The notes under the pieces were generated by a model. It was not told the DNA's origin and did not search any database. It worked only from the letters and a program-made list of their open reading frames with translations. A DNA stretch of 59,744 nt. Source: Neisseria perflava. GTDB taxonomy: Bacteria > Pseudomonadota > Gammaproteobacteria > Burkholderiales > Neisseriaceae. Every line of letters starts with the position of its first letter. Position 1 is the first letter of the stretch. This document shows positions 1-7,891 of the stretch, piece after piece. The DNA lies in contig NZ_JALJYC010000018.1 of assembly GCF_024170405.1 (NCBI RefSeq), forward strand, positions 1-59,744. Reading direction: 5' to 3'. The translations under genes and the position numbers were made by a program.

Positions 1-58
1 CGAGCTACTCGGCTCAAGATACCGTTTGAAATGCCCCTTTTAGGAGCTTTAAATATAT

Positions 59-95
59 AAGGCCGTCTGAAACGGGAGTGATTTCAGACGGCCTT
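59..95 (-). terminator. Paired-DUS terminator after kdgK
   Basis: Two uptake-sequence cores in inverted orientation form a 14-bp perfect stem (59-72 with 82-95) around a 9-base loop. It lies just past the ancestral kdgK stop at 99-101. The frameshifted present-day kdgK frame reads through it. Confidence 0.75.
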
Positions 96-98
96 GAT

Positions 99-1051
99 TT
101 AACGGATGATTCGGCGGAACGCATCCCGAAAAGCAGCGGTTGCCTCTCGGTCGATAATGGCGCCCGATGACGGATGACCACACCGGCCAGCTGGTTTCCT
201 TGCCGACAGCAGGTTTCCCAATCTTTCCCTTGCAGATAACCGTTTAAAAATCCGGCGTTAAACGAATCACCGGCAGCGGAGGTATCGACCACATGCGCCA
301 CGGGTGTCGTCGGCACATGGCAGTAAACGCCTTTGTCATTACTGAAAACCGCGCCGCGCTTGCCGGATTTGACCACAATATTTTTCACGCCGTTTTGCCG
401 CAAGCGCGTGATGGTGGCGTTTTCATCGGCATCCTGCCACACGGCCTGATCGTCTTCAAAAGTGACCAAGGCAAGGCTGACCAGCGGCATTAAGCGGGTA
501 TAAATATCGCGGGTATGCGCCAAAGATTCCCACAGCGAAGCGCGGTAGTTGCTGTCAAAAGCAATTTCCACGCCTTTTGCGGCTAAATCGGCCAGCTGTT
601 GCAATAGCAGGAAGCGGTCTTCTTCCGGCAGGATGGCCAGCGAAATACCGCTTAAGTACACCATATCCATATCCTGTAAACCAGCCAAAACCTGCGGATA
701 ATCCGGATGGCGCAGCAGGTATCGTGCCGCCGACTGGTCGCGCCAATACAGGAATGTACGCTCTCCTTCGGCATCCAACTGCACCAGATACAAACCCGGC
801 TGACGGTTTTCCGCCAGTAAAACCCAATCGGTATTAATGCCGTCTTCACGCCAGCGTTCAATCATGCGGCTGCTGAGTTTGTCTGTTCCCATCGCGGAAA
901 CATAGCGCACTTCAATCCGCTCCGGCTGCGCAGTACGCGCCAGATATGTGGCGGTATTCAACGCGTCACCGCCGTAATTCTGCTGCATCAGGCTGAACGG
1001 CTAGCCGTTCAGCTCAATCATGCATTCGCCGATAATGGCAATTTTCTTCAT
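99..1051 (-). pseudogene. kdgK: 2-keto-3-deoxygluconate kinase, disrupted by a nonsense codon and a frameshift
   Basis: This was a PfkB-family sugar kinase that phosphorylates 2-keto-3-deoxygluconate in the Entner-Doudoroff/hexuronate route. The natural start is the ATG at 1051-1049, giving MKKIAIIGECMIELNG, a typical KdgK N-terminus. Codon 17 is TAG (1003-1001); family sequence continues directly after it (PFSLMQQNYGGDALN). The rest is normal, including the PfkB signature with catalytic Asp in VDTSAAGDSFNAGF. Near 163-165 a G run is one base short. The reading frame leaves the family sequence after VVIRHR, while the other frame still reads GAIIDREATAAFRDAFRR and stops at 99-101, so the intact gene would encode about 317 residues. 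Restart at the ATG at 988 would lack the first strand of the Rossmann-like fold. Two independent lesions favour a pseudogene; sequencing error at one or both is the alternative. Confidence 0.85.
992..1013. repeat. 22-bp perfect palindrome over the kdgK amber codon
   Basis: Bases 992-1013 read identically on both strands, centred on CTAG at 1001-1004, whose CTA is the complement of the TAG stop. It could form an 11-bp cruciform or hairpin. Confidence 0.8.
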
Positions 1052-1083
1052 GGCTGTCCTTCGTATTACATCCGCGCGGCGTT

Positions 1084-1512
1084 TTAAGCCAATACGCCCA
1101 GAATCACGCTGCCCGCCTTAAATATGGCTGTGGCACGCTGCCCCGGGTGCAAATCCAACTGCTCGGTGCTTTGTAGGGTCACGCCCGCTGTCATTTGCAT
1201 GCCGTCGCCCAAATCCAGCGTCACCACGGAATTGACTGCGCCGCGTTCGACATCGGCAATCAAACCGCTCAACTGGTTGCGTGCGGAGAGCTTGATGTGT
1301 TCCAAATCCGTGGCGATAATGATGCTGGTGGACTTAATCAGCGCGATGGCCGCCCCGCCTTCTACCAAGCCCAAATTTTCGCAGCTTTCGCGGGTAATCG
1401 TAGCGACGATTTCATGGCGGCTGGGCAGGGTCAGCACCACTTCGCTGTAAATGCCGCTTTGTTTGATGGTTTTGACGATACCGGCAAATTGGTTGCGTGC
1501 GCTGGTTTTCAT
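1084..1512 (-). CDS. Molybdopterin/molybdate-binding protein with two Mop (TOBE) domains
   Basis: The 142-residue protein is two tandem copies of the Mop/TOBE fold, about residues 1-70 and 73-142. Each starts with the typical SARNQ(F/L)(A/S)G motif and carries a V-x-L-x-x-G/R core. Proteins of this size (MopII, ModG) store or buffer molybdate in the cytoplasm by forming oligomers around the oxyanion. An AAGGAC ribosome-binding site lies ahead of the ATG at 1512. It is 33 bases upstream of the broken kdgK on the same strand and may once have been cotranscribed with it. The molybdopterin operon at 18-20.7 kb gives a physiological partner. It lacks the N-terminal HTH of ModE, so it is not a transcription factor. 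Confidence 0.85.
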   Translation of the reverse strand: MKTSARNQFAGIVKTIKQSGIYSEVVLTLPSRHEIVATITRESCENLGLVEGGAAIALIKSTSIIIATDLEHIKLSARNQLSGLIADVERGAVNSVVTLDLGDGMQMTAGVTLQSTEQLDLHPGQRATAIFKAGSVILGVLA

Positions 1513-1561
1513 GATATGTGTTTGTCCTTATTATAAATAACCGGTTTTCAGACGGCCTTTT

Positions 1562-1728
1562 TTAGAACCTGTATTCATAAGATTGATAGCGGCTTTTTAT
1601 TGCCTAATCATACGAATACAAGGCGGATTTTTGCGCCAATAGTGGACTATTGGCGTAAAAGTCCAACGCAGTAGGCGTGTGATTAGGCAATAAAAAGCCG
1701 CTATCAATCTTATGAATACAGGTTCTTA
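1562..1728. mobile_element. MITE, family A copy 1 (161 bp, TTA target duplication)
   Basis: Element body 1565-1725. The terminal inverted repeats are perfect for about 46 bp, start GAACCTGTATTCATAAG, and are followed inside by a second inverted repeat around 1640-1665. It encodes nothing. TTA flanks it on both sides (1562-1564 and 1726-1728), the 3-bp duplication expected of IS5-family transposases. A second copy lies at 55910-56069, also flanked by TTA. It lies between mop and xerD and can fold as one long hairpin in RNA. Confidence 0.85.
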
Positions 1729-1758
1729 TTCTTTCAGGCCGTCTGAAAATCCATAAAA

Positions 1759-2631
1759 TCAGTTGCGCGAATGGTGTTCGCCGACGGTTTGCAGCAGCCA
1801 TTGGTTGGCAACATGAGTATAGATTTGCGTGGTACTGATACTGGCATGACCCAGCAGCCCCTGCACCACGCGCAAATCGGCGCCGTGGTTGACCAAATGG
1901 GTGGCAAAAGCATGGCGCAAACCGTGTGGGCTGAGATTGCGGATACCGGCGGCCTCGGCATATTGCTTCACAATCATCCATGCCAGCTGGCGCGAAATGC
2001 CGCCGCGCTTTTGGCTGACAAACAAGGCGTCGCACAAATGCTCTTTCAGCAGCTGAGGGCGGCCGTCGGCCAGATAGCGTTCAATCCAATACACCGCTTC
2101 CGCGCCCATCGGCAGTTCGCGCTGCTTGCCACCCTTGCCTATGGTGTTAATCCGCCCCCGGTTGAGGTCGATTTCCTGTATTTGCAGCTTCACCACTTCG
2201 CTCACGCGCAAGCCGGTGGCGTAAATCACTTCCAGCAGCGCTTTATCGCGCAAACCGTGCGGCGTCGCGGTATCCGGTGCTTGCAGCAGGCAGTCGATTT
2301 GCGCCTCGGTAATCAGCGGCGGCAGGTTTTGCGCCAGTTTGGGCGCTTTCAAATCGTGGGTCGGGTTGTCGCTGCGCTGGCCGGTATCATCCAGCCAGTG
2401 ATACAGATTTTTGCACGCCGATAACGCCCGCGCCTGCGAGCTGGTCTGCTCGCCCGGCGCGTAAACGGCGGCGGCCAACGCCACGCTGTCCACATTCAGC
2501 CAATCTTCACCCGCTTCTTGCAGGCGCAGGCTGATTTTTTCCAAATCGCGGCGGTAGCTGTGCATGGTATTGTCTTTGAAACGCCCCACCAGCCACAGGT
2601 GTTCCAAAAAGCGGTCGATTAAGGTATCCAT
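1759..2631 (-). CDS. xerD: Site-specific tyrosine recombinase XerD
   Basis: XerD works with XerC at the chromosomal dif site to resolve dimers before division. The 290-residue protein has an N-terminal SAM-like core-binding domain (about 1-85) and a C-terminal catalytic domain. All catalytic residues are visible: R142 in ATGLRVSE, K166 in IGKGGKQ, H236 and R239 in HGLRH, H262 in LLGHAS and the nucleophile Y271 in QIYTHV. HGLRHAFATH is the XerC/D signature, and the length matches XerD rather than phage integrases. It is preceded at a 28-bp gap by bcp on the same strand. No integron or phage features are nearby, so this is the housekeeping recombinase. Confidence 0.93.
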   Translation of the reverse strand: MDTLIDRFLEHLWLVGRFKDNTMHSYRRDLEKISLRLQEAGEDWLNVDSVALAAAVYAPGEQTSSQARALSACKNLYHWLDDTGQRSDNPTHDLKAPKLAQNLPPLITEAQIDCLLQAPDTATPHGLRDKALLEVIYATGLRVSEVVKLQIQEIDLNRGRINTIGKGGKQRELPMGAEAVYWIERYLADGRPQLLKEHLCDALFVSQKRGGISRQLAWMIVKQYAEAAGIRNLSPHGLRHAFATHLVNHGADLRVVQGLLGHASISTTQIYTHVANQWLLQTVGEHHSRN

Positions 2632-2659
2632 CCGAACGGCTGTTCAGGATAAGCTCAGC

Positions 2660-3100
2660 CTAGCGGCTTAAAGTATCCAGCACTTCCTGCGCATGTCCGA
2701 CCACTTTGACTTTGCGCCATTCGTGCGCGATTTCGCCGTTTTTATCCAGCACAAACGTGCTGCGCTCGATGCCCAACGATTCTTTGCCGTAAAGTTTTTT
2801 CAGCTTGATGACGTCAAACAGTTTGCACACGGTTTCGTCTTTGTCGCTCAAGAGCTCGAAGCGGAAACCCTGCTTGCTGCAAAAATTTTGGTGCGCCTTC
2901 ACGCCGTCGCGGGAAATGCCGACCACGGTATAGCCCAGCGCTTCAAATTGCGGCAGGCGGGCGTTGAAATCCAGACCCTCGGTGGTGCAGCCGGGCGTGC
3001 TGTCTTTCGGGTAAAAATATACCACCAGCGGCAGATGTTCGGCAGAACGGAAATCTTCGCCGCTGCTGGAAGGCAGGGTAAATTCGTATGTTTGGCTCAT
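2660..3100 (-). CDS. bcp: Thioredoxin-dependent peroxiredoxin, Bcp/PrxQ family
   Basis: A 146-residue thiol peroxidase that reduces hydrogen peroxide and organic peroxides using thioredoxin. The peroxidatic cysteine is C38 in DSTPGCTTEGLDF, and the VVYFYPKD and VVGISRDG segments are typical of the family. Many Bcp/PrxQ proteins have a resolving cysteine five residues on. Here that position is not Cys, so this is the subtype with a distal resolving Cys or a 1-Cys mechanism. It lies between the deoxynucleoside kinase and xerD, all on the minus strand, with a single uptake sequence upstream at about 3112-3125. Confidence 0.9.
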   Translation of the reverse strand: MSQTYEFTLPSSSGEDFRSAEHLPLVVYFYPKDSTPGCTTEGLDFNARLPQFEALGYTVVGISRDGVKAHQNFCSKQGFRFELLSDKDETVCKLFDVIKLKKLYGKESLGIERSTFVLDKNGEIAHEWRKVKVVGHAQEVLDTLSR

Positions 3101-3155
3101 TTTCTATCCTTTTTCAGACGGCCTTGTCTTGCGCCGCCACATGTGTGCCGATTGT

Positions 3156-3791
3156 TTATTTATCGCTTAAATTCAAATAATTGCGACTACCCTGCAAATC
3201 ATTCATGGCCGACAGGAGCAGCGCGAAATGGTCGTCGTTGCCGCTCAAATCCAATTCGTCGGCGTTGACAATCAGCAAGGGCGCGTTTTGGTATAAATGG
3301 AAAAAACGGCTGTATTCGCCGTGCACCTGTCCCAAATAACCCGCCGGAAACAGATTGACCGCGCCGTCGCCGCGTTTTTGCAGGCGTTTGCGGTTGCCCT
3401 CGGCCGTGGTTTGCAGATACACCACCAAATCTGGCACAGGATAGCGCGGCATGGCCTTGCGCTTGATTTCCCAAAACAGCGTCTGCTCGTTATCGTTCAA
3501 CACCACCGGTACGAAAATCTGGTCTTTTTCCAGCAGGAAATCGGCCACAATCACACTGCCCTTTTCCTCTTCGGCATGAATCGTCTCCACACATTCGGCG
3601 CGGCGCATGAGGAAAAACAGCTCTGCTGCCAAACCGTGATTGCTGGCGTTGGCATAAAACGGCGCCAAAAACGGATTTTTCTCCGGATTTTCCGTCAAAT
3701 GCAATGCACCCAACTGCCCGGCCAAACGGCGGCTCAATTCGGATTTGCCGCTACCGATGGAACCTTCGACGACAATATAGCGGTAGTTCAT
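3156..3791 (-). CDS. Deoxynucleoside (deoxyguanosine/deoxyadenosine) kinase family
   Basis: This enzyme uses ATP to phosphorylate a salvaged deoxynucleoside. The P-loop GSIGSGKS is at residues 10-17, followed by the family features of the dGK/dCK group: the TENPEKNPFL segment, VADFLLEKDQIF (the DRS-like acidic motif region), and RKRLQKRG (lid arginines). The 211-residue length fits bacterial dGK/dAK. In Neisseria and many proteobacteria this gene sits beside panB or folK; here folK is downstream at 5.7-6.2 kb across the broken tannase gene, consistent with an inserted segment. Substrate choice cannot be read from the sequence. Confidence 0.85.
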   Translation of the reverse strand: MNYRYIVVEGSIGSGKSELSRRLAGQLGALHLTENPEKNPFLAPFYANASNHGLAAELFFLMRRAECVETIHAEEEKGSVIVADFLLEKDQIFVPVVLNDNEQTLFWEIKRKAMPRYPVPDLVVYLQTTAEGNRKRLQKRGDGAVNLFPAGYLGQVHGEYSRFFHLYQNAPLLIVNADELDLSGNDDHFALLLSAMNDLQGSRNYLNLSDK

Positions 3792-3871
3792 AAAATACCC
3801 CTTTTTTCAGACGGCCTATTTTAACAGAGCCGCCTGCATTTATCGGAATTTTTATGCATGTACTTTACAGA

Positions 3872-3932
3872 AAGGCCGTCTCAAACACACCCAACTGCCG
3901 GTTGGCAAAATGGATTTGTTTCAGACGGCCTT
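3872..3932 (-). terminator. Paired-DUS terminator after the tannase gene
   Basis: An inverted DUS pair with one mismatch (left arm reads GCCGTCTCAA) encloses an inner hairpin CAACTGCC/GGTTG. It lies 20 bases past the tannase stop. Confidence 0.6.
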
Positions 3933-3951
3933 GCCCTACGACTATGCTACT

Positions 3952-5563
3952 TTATTTACATTTAAAGCTGGTAGCTTTGTTTTTATTGCCGCCAACATAA
4001 GTCGCCACTTTCGGATAGGCGCAAATCGGTTGGGATTTGTTTGGGAACGACGGGCCGGTGGCCAGCATATAATCCGGCGCTTTGCCCTTATCCGTCCACT
4101 CTTCCAAAGCAGTCAGCGGGTCAAAATTATTCATGGCTACGCCGTCGCCGCAGTGGTTCATGCCCGGCACCATAAACAGGCGGCTGTATTGCGTTGCGTC
4201 ATGGCCTTGCGCTTTGGCGTTTGCCAGGATTTCTTTATAGTAATCGCGGATATCGTGCGCCGAGAACACGGGGTCGGAAACACCATCCACAATAATCAGC
4301 TTGCCGCCGCGACTGGCAAACGTACCCAAATCGGTCGCCACCGCATCGGTAATGGCTGACATTTGCGCAATTTTAGCAACATCCGTATCAAAATTGAATT
4401 TCATGGTATCGAAATTCACATCACGCGGGGTCATGTAATACAGCGGCAGCGCGGACGCACCCAATACGATATTGTTGGCATTAGGCGTTGCGGTTTGCGA
4501 TGTACCCAATTTCCACGAGCGCCATGCGTCGCTGGCCAAACCTGCATCATACGGCCATGAGGCATACACATTTTCGCCACGACTGTTTTTCGCGCCTTTA
4601 AACACCGCATTGAGCAGCGCCACTTTATCTTTGCCGATTTCGTTTTCCACCATTTCCGGTTTGAAATCGCAGCTTTCCCACGCGTTGACAATGCCGTCGG
4701 CCAAGCCGTCTTTGGCGTCACATTGTTTCACTACGCCATTTACCACCGCATCCAAGTCCGATTGGGTCAGCGCATTGGCAAAGATTTTCTCGCCCTTGTT
4801 GTTGGTCGGTGCCGCTTGCATAAAATGCTGGTTGTCCCAAGCTTCGCCGACGGCGGCATAAGCCAAACGGAAACCCGGATTACCGGCAATCACGCCGTCA
4901 AATTCGGTAGGATAGCGCTGGGTGGCAATCAAAGCCTCGCGCCCACCGTTGGAGCAACCCATAAACACGCTGTGTTCGGGTTTTGCTTGATACAGCGCTT
5001 CAATCAGCTGCTTGGCGACAACGGTCACTTTGCCGAATGCGGCATAAGCATAGTCCACCCGCGCCTGCTGGTCGGCACCGAAATCGGCATTTGACCCTTC
5101 ATGGCCGGAGTCGGTCGAAACCACGGCATAACCGCGCCACAAGGCCGGCGTTGCGGTTGATTGGTGATAGGGAATACCGCCGACAGCCGCGTTTACCACG
5201 CCGTCCAAACCGCCGCCGCCCTGAAACAGGAATTTTTTATTCCACTGCTGCGGCAGGCGCAATTCAAATTTGGTGCCGTAGTGCTTTTTATCAATGCCGG
5301 TACGCGGCTCGATTTCGCCCTGCACCAAACAATGCGGTTTGTATTGCATTTTGGCAATCATGGCCGACGTGCCGGTCAAGGCTGCGTTTTTACCTGCACC
5401 AGGGCTACCGCTCTGCACAAATTGCGCATTGGTAATCACCGTATTGTAGAGCTTGGTATTTTTCAAGGCTTCGCATTGTTAGGCAACATCACTGTTTGCC
5501 GCCATTGCCGAAGCGCCGGAAAAACCGACAATCAGCGTTAAAGCAATTTTAGATAACTGCATA
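3952..5563 (-). pseudogene. Tannase/feruloyl esterase family alpha/beta hydrolase, disrupted
   Basis: Secreted enzymes of this family cleave ester bonds in gallate or ferulate conjugates. The body (about 500 residues) is intact: nucleophile Ser in GCSNGGREAL, acidic residue in IIVDGVSDPVFS, His in VPGMNHCG, and paired cysteines around these as in fungal tannases. The natural start is the ATG at 5563 after an AAGGG site, giving a signal peptide MQLSKIALTLIVGF. A T tract (A6 at 5520-5525 on the plus strand) puts the frame out by one. The other frame continues SGASAMAANSDVA and then hits TAA (5481-5479), immediately before QCEALKNTKLYN. So both a +1 slip and a nonsense codon separate the signal peptide from the enzyme. 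A TTG at 5466 could start the body, but the product would lack a signal peptide. Sequencing error is possible but must have hit twice. Confidence 0.8.
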
Positions 5564-5731
5564 TACATACCCTTTTGTCAAAACAAAGACTCAAGGGGCA
5601 GTTGACAGCACTGCCAACTGCCCCTCATAAGACCTGCCAAAATTAACAAAATGTAGGTAATTATTAACCTGACAACAAGCAAAAGCAAGTATTTTTTATC
5701 AATTATCTATTTGAAATAAATGCGTTTATTA
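5564..5731 (-). terminator. folK terminator and tannase promoter region
   Basis: A perfect 11-bp stem (5594-5604 with 5615-5625, AGGGGCAGTTG) lies downstream of folK and is followed on the minus strand by a T-rich stretch. The remaining bases (5640-5730) are AT-rich and hold no recognised gene. Confidence 0.7.
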
Positions 5732-6217
5732 TTATAACTTCTGAATACTGCCATCCCCCAAGGCTGCCGCCAAATCTACCGCCCGGCCATGTTTGCCCAA
5801 CACAAAATCAGGCAGAATTTCCGCCAGCGGAACCATCACAAAGCCGCGCTCATGCGCGCGCGGATGGGGTAGGGTCAGATGCGGGTCGCTGCTGTTTTCA
5901 TGATTGTAGTCGATGATGTCCAAATCCAACGTGCGCGGGGCGTTGCGGAAGCTGCGTTCGCGGCCGAAATCGGCTTCGATTTGGTTTAGAACAGCCAATA
6001 AGGATACGCCATCCAGCGAAGTCTCCACGCTGCACACGGCATTGACGAAATCCGGCTGGTCGTCGTAGCCGACGGGTGCGGTGCGATACAGCGAAGAAAT
6101 CTGCAATACGCGGATTTGCGGATGGGCGGCAATGGCGCGCAAGGCGGCGCGAACCTGCCCGGCGGGATTTTGCAAATTGCTGCCCAAGGCGATAACGGCG
6201 GGTTTGAATGCACTCAT
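5732..6217 (-). CDS. folK: 2-amino-4-hydroxy-6-hydroxymethyldihydropteridine pyrophosphokinase
   Basis: HPPK transfers pyrophosphate from ATP to 6-hydroxymethyl-dihydropterin in folate synthesis. The 161-residue protein has the N-terminal ALGSNLQNP motif, the SSLYRTAPVGYDDQPDFVN pterin-binding region, and the two-Asp magnesium site in RTLDLDIIDY, followed by LPHPRAHERGFV. All expected residues are present. It lies 14 bp from the upstream SirB2-like gene on the same strand. A folate-pathway relative, FolE2, is encoded separately at 40.5 kb. Confidence 0.95.
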   Translation of the reverse strand: MSAFKPAVIALGSNLQNPAGQVRAALRAIAAHPQIRVLQISSLYRTAPVGYDDQPDFVNAVCSVETSLDGVSLLAVLNQIEADFGRERSFRNAPRTLDLDIIDYNHENSSDPHLTLPHPRAHERGFVMVPLAEILPDFVLGKHGRAVDLAAALGDGSIQKL

Positions 6218-6230
6218 TTTTCAGACGGCC

Positions 6231-6605
6231 TCAATAGAAATACGGTTTGAAACGTGCCATATATACGATGGTCGCCACGCACAACATGGCTAACGCATAA
6301 CCGGCATAAAATTTGCCCGAGCGCGGACGCGAACGCATGACCACCACGCCCAAGCCGATATACACCAGCAGCAAAAAGATTTTCGCCGCCAGCCACGGCG
6401 CGTTAAACGGGGTGAAGCCGGTAATTTTCATCAGCCAAAGGCCGGTAAACAGCAGCATGGTATCGTTTAAATGCGGCAGCACTTTCCAGATACCGGCCAA
6501 AGGGTTTTCCGGTTTGCGCCAGAGCATGAAGGCGCGGATATTGAACAATAAAATGGTAATTGCCACAAAAAACATATGGCTGTGTTTGACAATCAGGTAT
6601 TGCAT
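6231..6605 (-). CDS. SirB2-like small integral membrane protein
   Basis: A 124-residue, very hydrophobic protein with about four membrane helices (roughly 9-28, 45-62, 72-90, 97-115). The N-terminal HSHMFFVAITILLFNIRAFMLW pattern, the LPHLNDTMLLFTGLWLM segment and the final YMARFK motif match the SirB2 family, named for a Salmonella locus but widespread and of unknown function. A helix-embedded His-Asn-Asp pattern is conserved. It lies between a methyltransferase and folK on the same strand. Confidence 0.8.
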   Translation of the reverse strand: MQYLIVKHSHMFFVAITILLFNIRAFMLWRKPENPLAGIWKVLPHLNDTMLLFTGLWLMKITGFTPFNAPWLAAKIFLLLVYIGLGVVVMRSRPRSGKFYAGYALAMLCVATIVYMARFKPYFY

Positions 6606-6654
6606 GGCGGTGGTTTTGTTGTTGAAATGATGGGCGCTATTTTACCCGAAACAT

Positions 6655-7224
6655 TCATTTTTGGCGCAACTTTTCCACCGCCAGCAGATACGGCGGCCGG
6701 TTGGCGCGGTTGGTAAAGCCGTATTTTAAGACGGCATACTGCTGCTGCGGCAAGGCCGCCGCCCATTGCTCGACAGCCTCTGCTTCCGTCTGCCCCGCCG
6801 CATGACCCGGATACAACACGGCAATCAGCAAGCCCTGCGGCTTCAACAGCGACAATGCCGCCACCAATGCCCGCAGGCTGGTCTCGGATTGCGTGCTGCA
6901 ACTTTTATCGCCGCCCGGCAGCCAGCCGAAATTAAACACGGCTGCGTCTAATGGCTCATCAACATCATCCGCCAGCGTTTCATGTCCGCCCTGAATCAGC
7001 ACCACCTGCTCTGCCGCACCTGCTTCAAGTAAACGCGCACGGGTATTCTCCAGCGCTTGCGCTTGTACATCAAATGCCCATACTTTGCCGCTTTTGCCGA
7101 CGGCCTGCGCCAGCAACAGCGTATCGTGGCCGTTACCCCCCGTACCGTCAAGAGCGCGGCAGCCGGCAGACAAGCGGTTGCTTAATAATTGGTGGGCAAA
7201 CGGAATAATGTTGGCAAGATACAT
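6655..7224 (-). CDS. Class I SAM-dependent methyltransferase (putative rRNA methylase family)
   Basis: The start is placed at MYLANIIPFAHQLL (ATG 7224-7222). A longer open frame runs back to 7269 but its extra 15 residues are encoded by an uptake sequence. The protein of about 189 residues has SAM motif I LDGTGGNGHDTL, an acidic residue after strand 2 (AFDVQ), and motif IV FNFGWLPGGD. The last of these, together with RPPYLLAVEKL at the end, identifies the YtqB-like family often annotated as rRNA methylase. The RNA target is not known from sequence. Confidence 0.8.
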   Translation of the reverse strand: MYLANIIPFAHQLLSNRLSAGCRALDGTGGNGHDTLLLAQAVGKSGKVWAFDVQAQALENTRARLLEAGAAEQVVLIQGGHETLADDVDEPLDAAVFNFGWLPGGDKSCSTQSETSLRALVAALSLLKPQGLLIAVLYPGHAAGQTEAEAVEQWAAALPQQQYAVLKYGFTNRANRPPYLLAVEKLRQK

Positions 7225-7247
7225 AGTGATTATCAATGAAACAAGAG

Positions 7248-7297
7248 TTTTCAGACGGCCTTTTGCCACGCTTACACGCTTTCAGGCCGTCTGAAAA
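7248..7297. repeat. Inverted DUS pair upstream of the methyltransferase
   Basis: 13-bp stem TTTTCAGACGGCC/GGCCGTCTGAAAA around a 24-base loop. It lies between the hfq terminator and the methyltransferase start and may reinforce hfq termination. Confidence 0.6.
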
Positions 7298-7303
7298 ATA
7301 AAA

Positions 7304-7333
7304 ATACCTTACGGATAAAAATCAGTAAGGTAT
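7304..7333 (-). terminator. Intrinsic terminator of hfq
   Basis: On the minus strand a 9-bp stem ATACCTTAC/GTAAGGTAT is followed by TTTTTATTTTT, a standard rho-independent terminator, 23 bases after the hfq stop. Confidence 0.85.
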
Positions 7334-7356
7334 CGAAAGAAACATGACTGCCGGAC

Positions 7357-7647
7357 TTATTCTGCCGACGGCGCGGTCTCAACTTGAACCGGAGCAGCAG
7401 CTTGCGCGGCTTGCGGTTTGTTTTCGTGTTGCAGGCTTACGGCGCGAGCCGGAACGATAGTAGAAATCGCGTGTTTGTAAACCATTTGGGTAACTGATGT
7501 ATTGCGCAGCAAGACAACGTATTGGTCAAACGATTCGACTTGGCCTTGCAATTTAATGCCGTTAACCAGATAAATCGAAACCGGTACGTGCTCTTTACGC
7601 AACGCATTCAAAAAAGGATCTTGTAACATTTGTCCTTTAGCTGTCAT
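7357..7647 (-). CDS. hfq: RNA chaperone Hfq
   Basis: Hfq forms a hexameric ring that binds A-rich and U-rich RNA and pairs small RNAs with mRNAs. The 96-residue protein shows the usual N-terminus (KGQMLQDPFLNALRKE), Sm1 (VSIYLVNGIKLQGQVESFDQYVVLL) and Sm2 with YKHAIST. The tail is Ala/Gln/Pro-rich, as in other Neisseria. It is monocistronic here: its own promoter lies upstream and a strong terminator downstream, so it is not in the miaA-hfq arrangement of enterics. Confidence 0.96.
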   Translation of the reverse strand: MTAKGQMLQDPFLNALRKEHVPVSIYLVNGIKLQGQVESFDQYVVLLRNTSVTQMVYKHAISTIVPARAVSLQHENKPQAAQAAAPVQVETAPSAE

Positions 7648-7715
7648 ATTCTGAACTCCGTTATTATGATTTTAAGGTAAGCCGGAAGTCTTTTGAACTC
7701 AGGCTCGGTTTGAGA

Positions 7716-7745
7716 ATTGTAGCCTTGAATGCGGTTTAATCACAA
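7716..7745 (-). promoter_or_regulatory. Predicted sigma-70 promoter of hfq
   Basis: On the minus strand TTGTGA (7745-7740) and TACAAT (7721-7716) are separated by 18 bases, about 70 bases upstream of the hfq start. Confidence 0.6.
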
Positions 7746-7822
7746 TAGTTTTCGGTAAGAATGTGCAAACTTTTTAGAGAGGTGTGGCAAAAGCAGACTT
7801 TTACACGACAATATAAGCCAAT

Positions 7823-7886
7823 CAGGCCGTCTGAAAAGCAGTTGTGGCAGGTTATCTGCGCCATTTCTAATTTTTCAGACGGCCTG
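7823..7886 (-). terminator. Paired-DUS terminator of der
   Basis: Inverted uptake sequences with a 14-15 bp stem begin six bases past the der stop. Confidence 0.65.
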
Positions 7887-7891
7887 AACCA

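Noticed and set aside
1565..1725. A Correia element at 1565-1725
   Set aside because: The ends (GAACCTG...) and TTA flanks differ from the TATAGT ends and TA duplication of Correia elements; only the element at 51317 has the Correia core.
1759..2631. XerD as an integrase of a genomic island
   Set aside because: Length, motifs and neighbours are those of the chromosomal recombinase; no att-like direct repeats or phage genes are near.
3952..5466. Treating the tannase body as an intact gene with a TTG start
   Set aside because: The signal peptide and ribosome-binding site lie upstream, and the family sequence QCEAL precedes the TTG directly, so the TTG is an internal codon of a broken gene.
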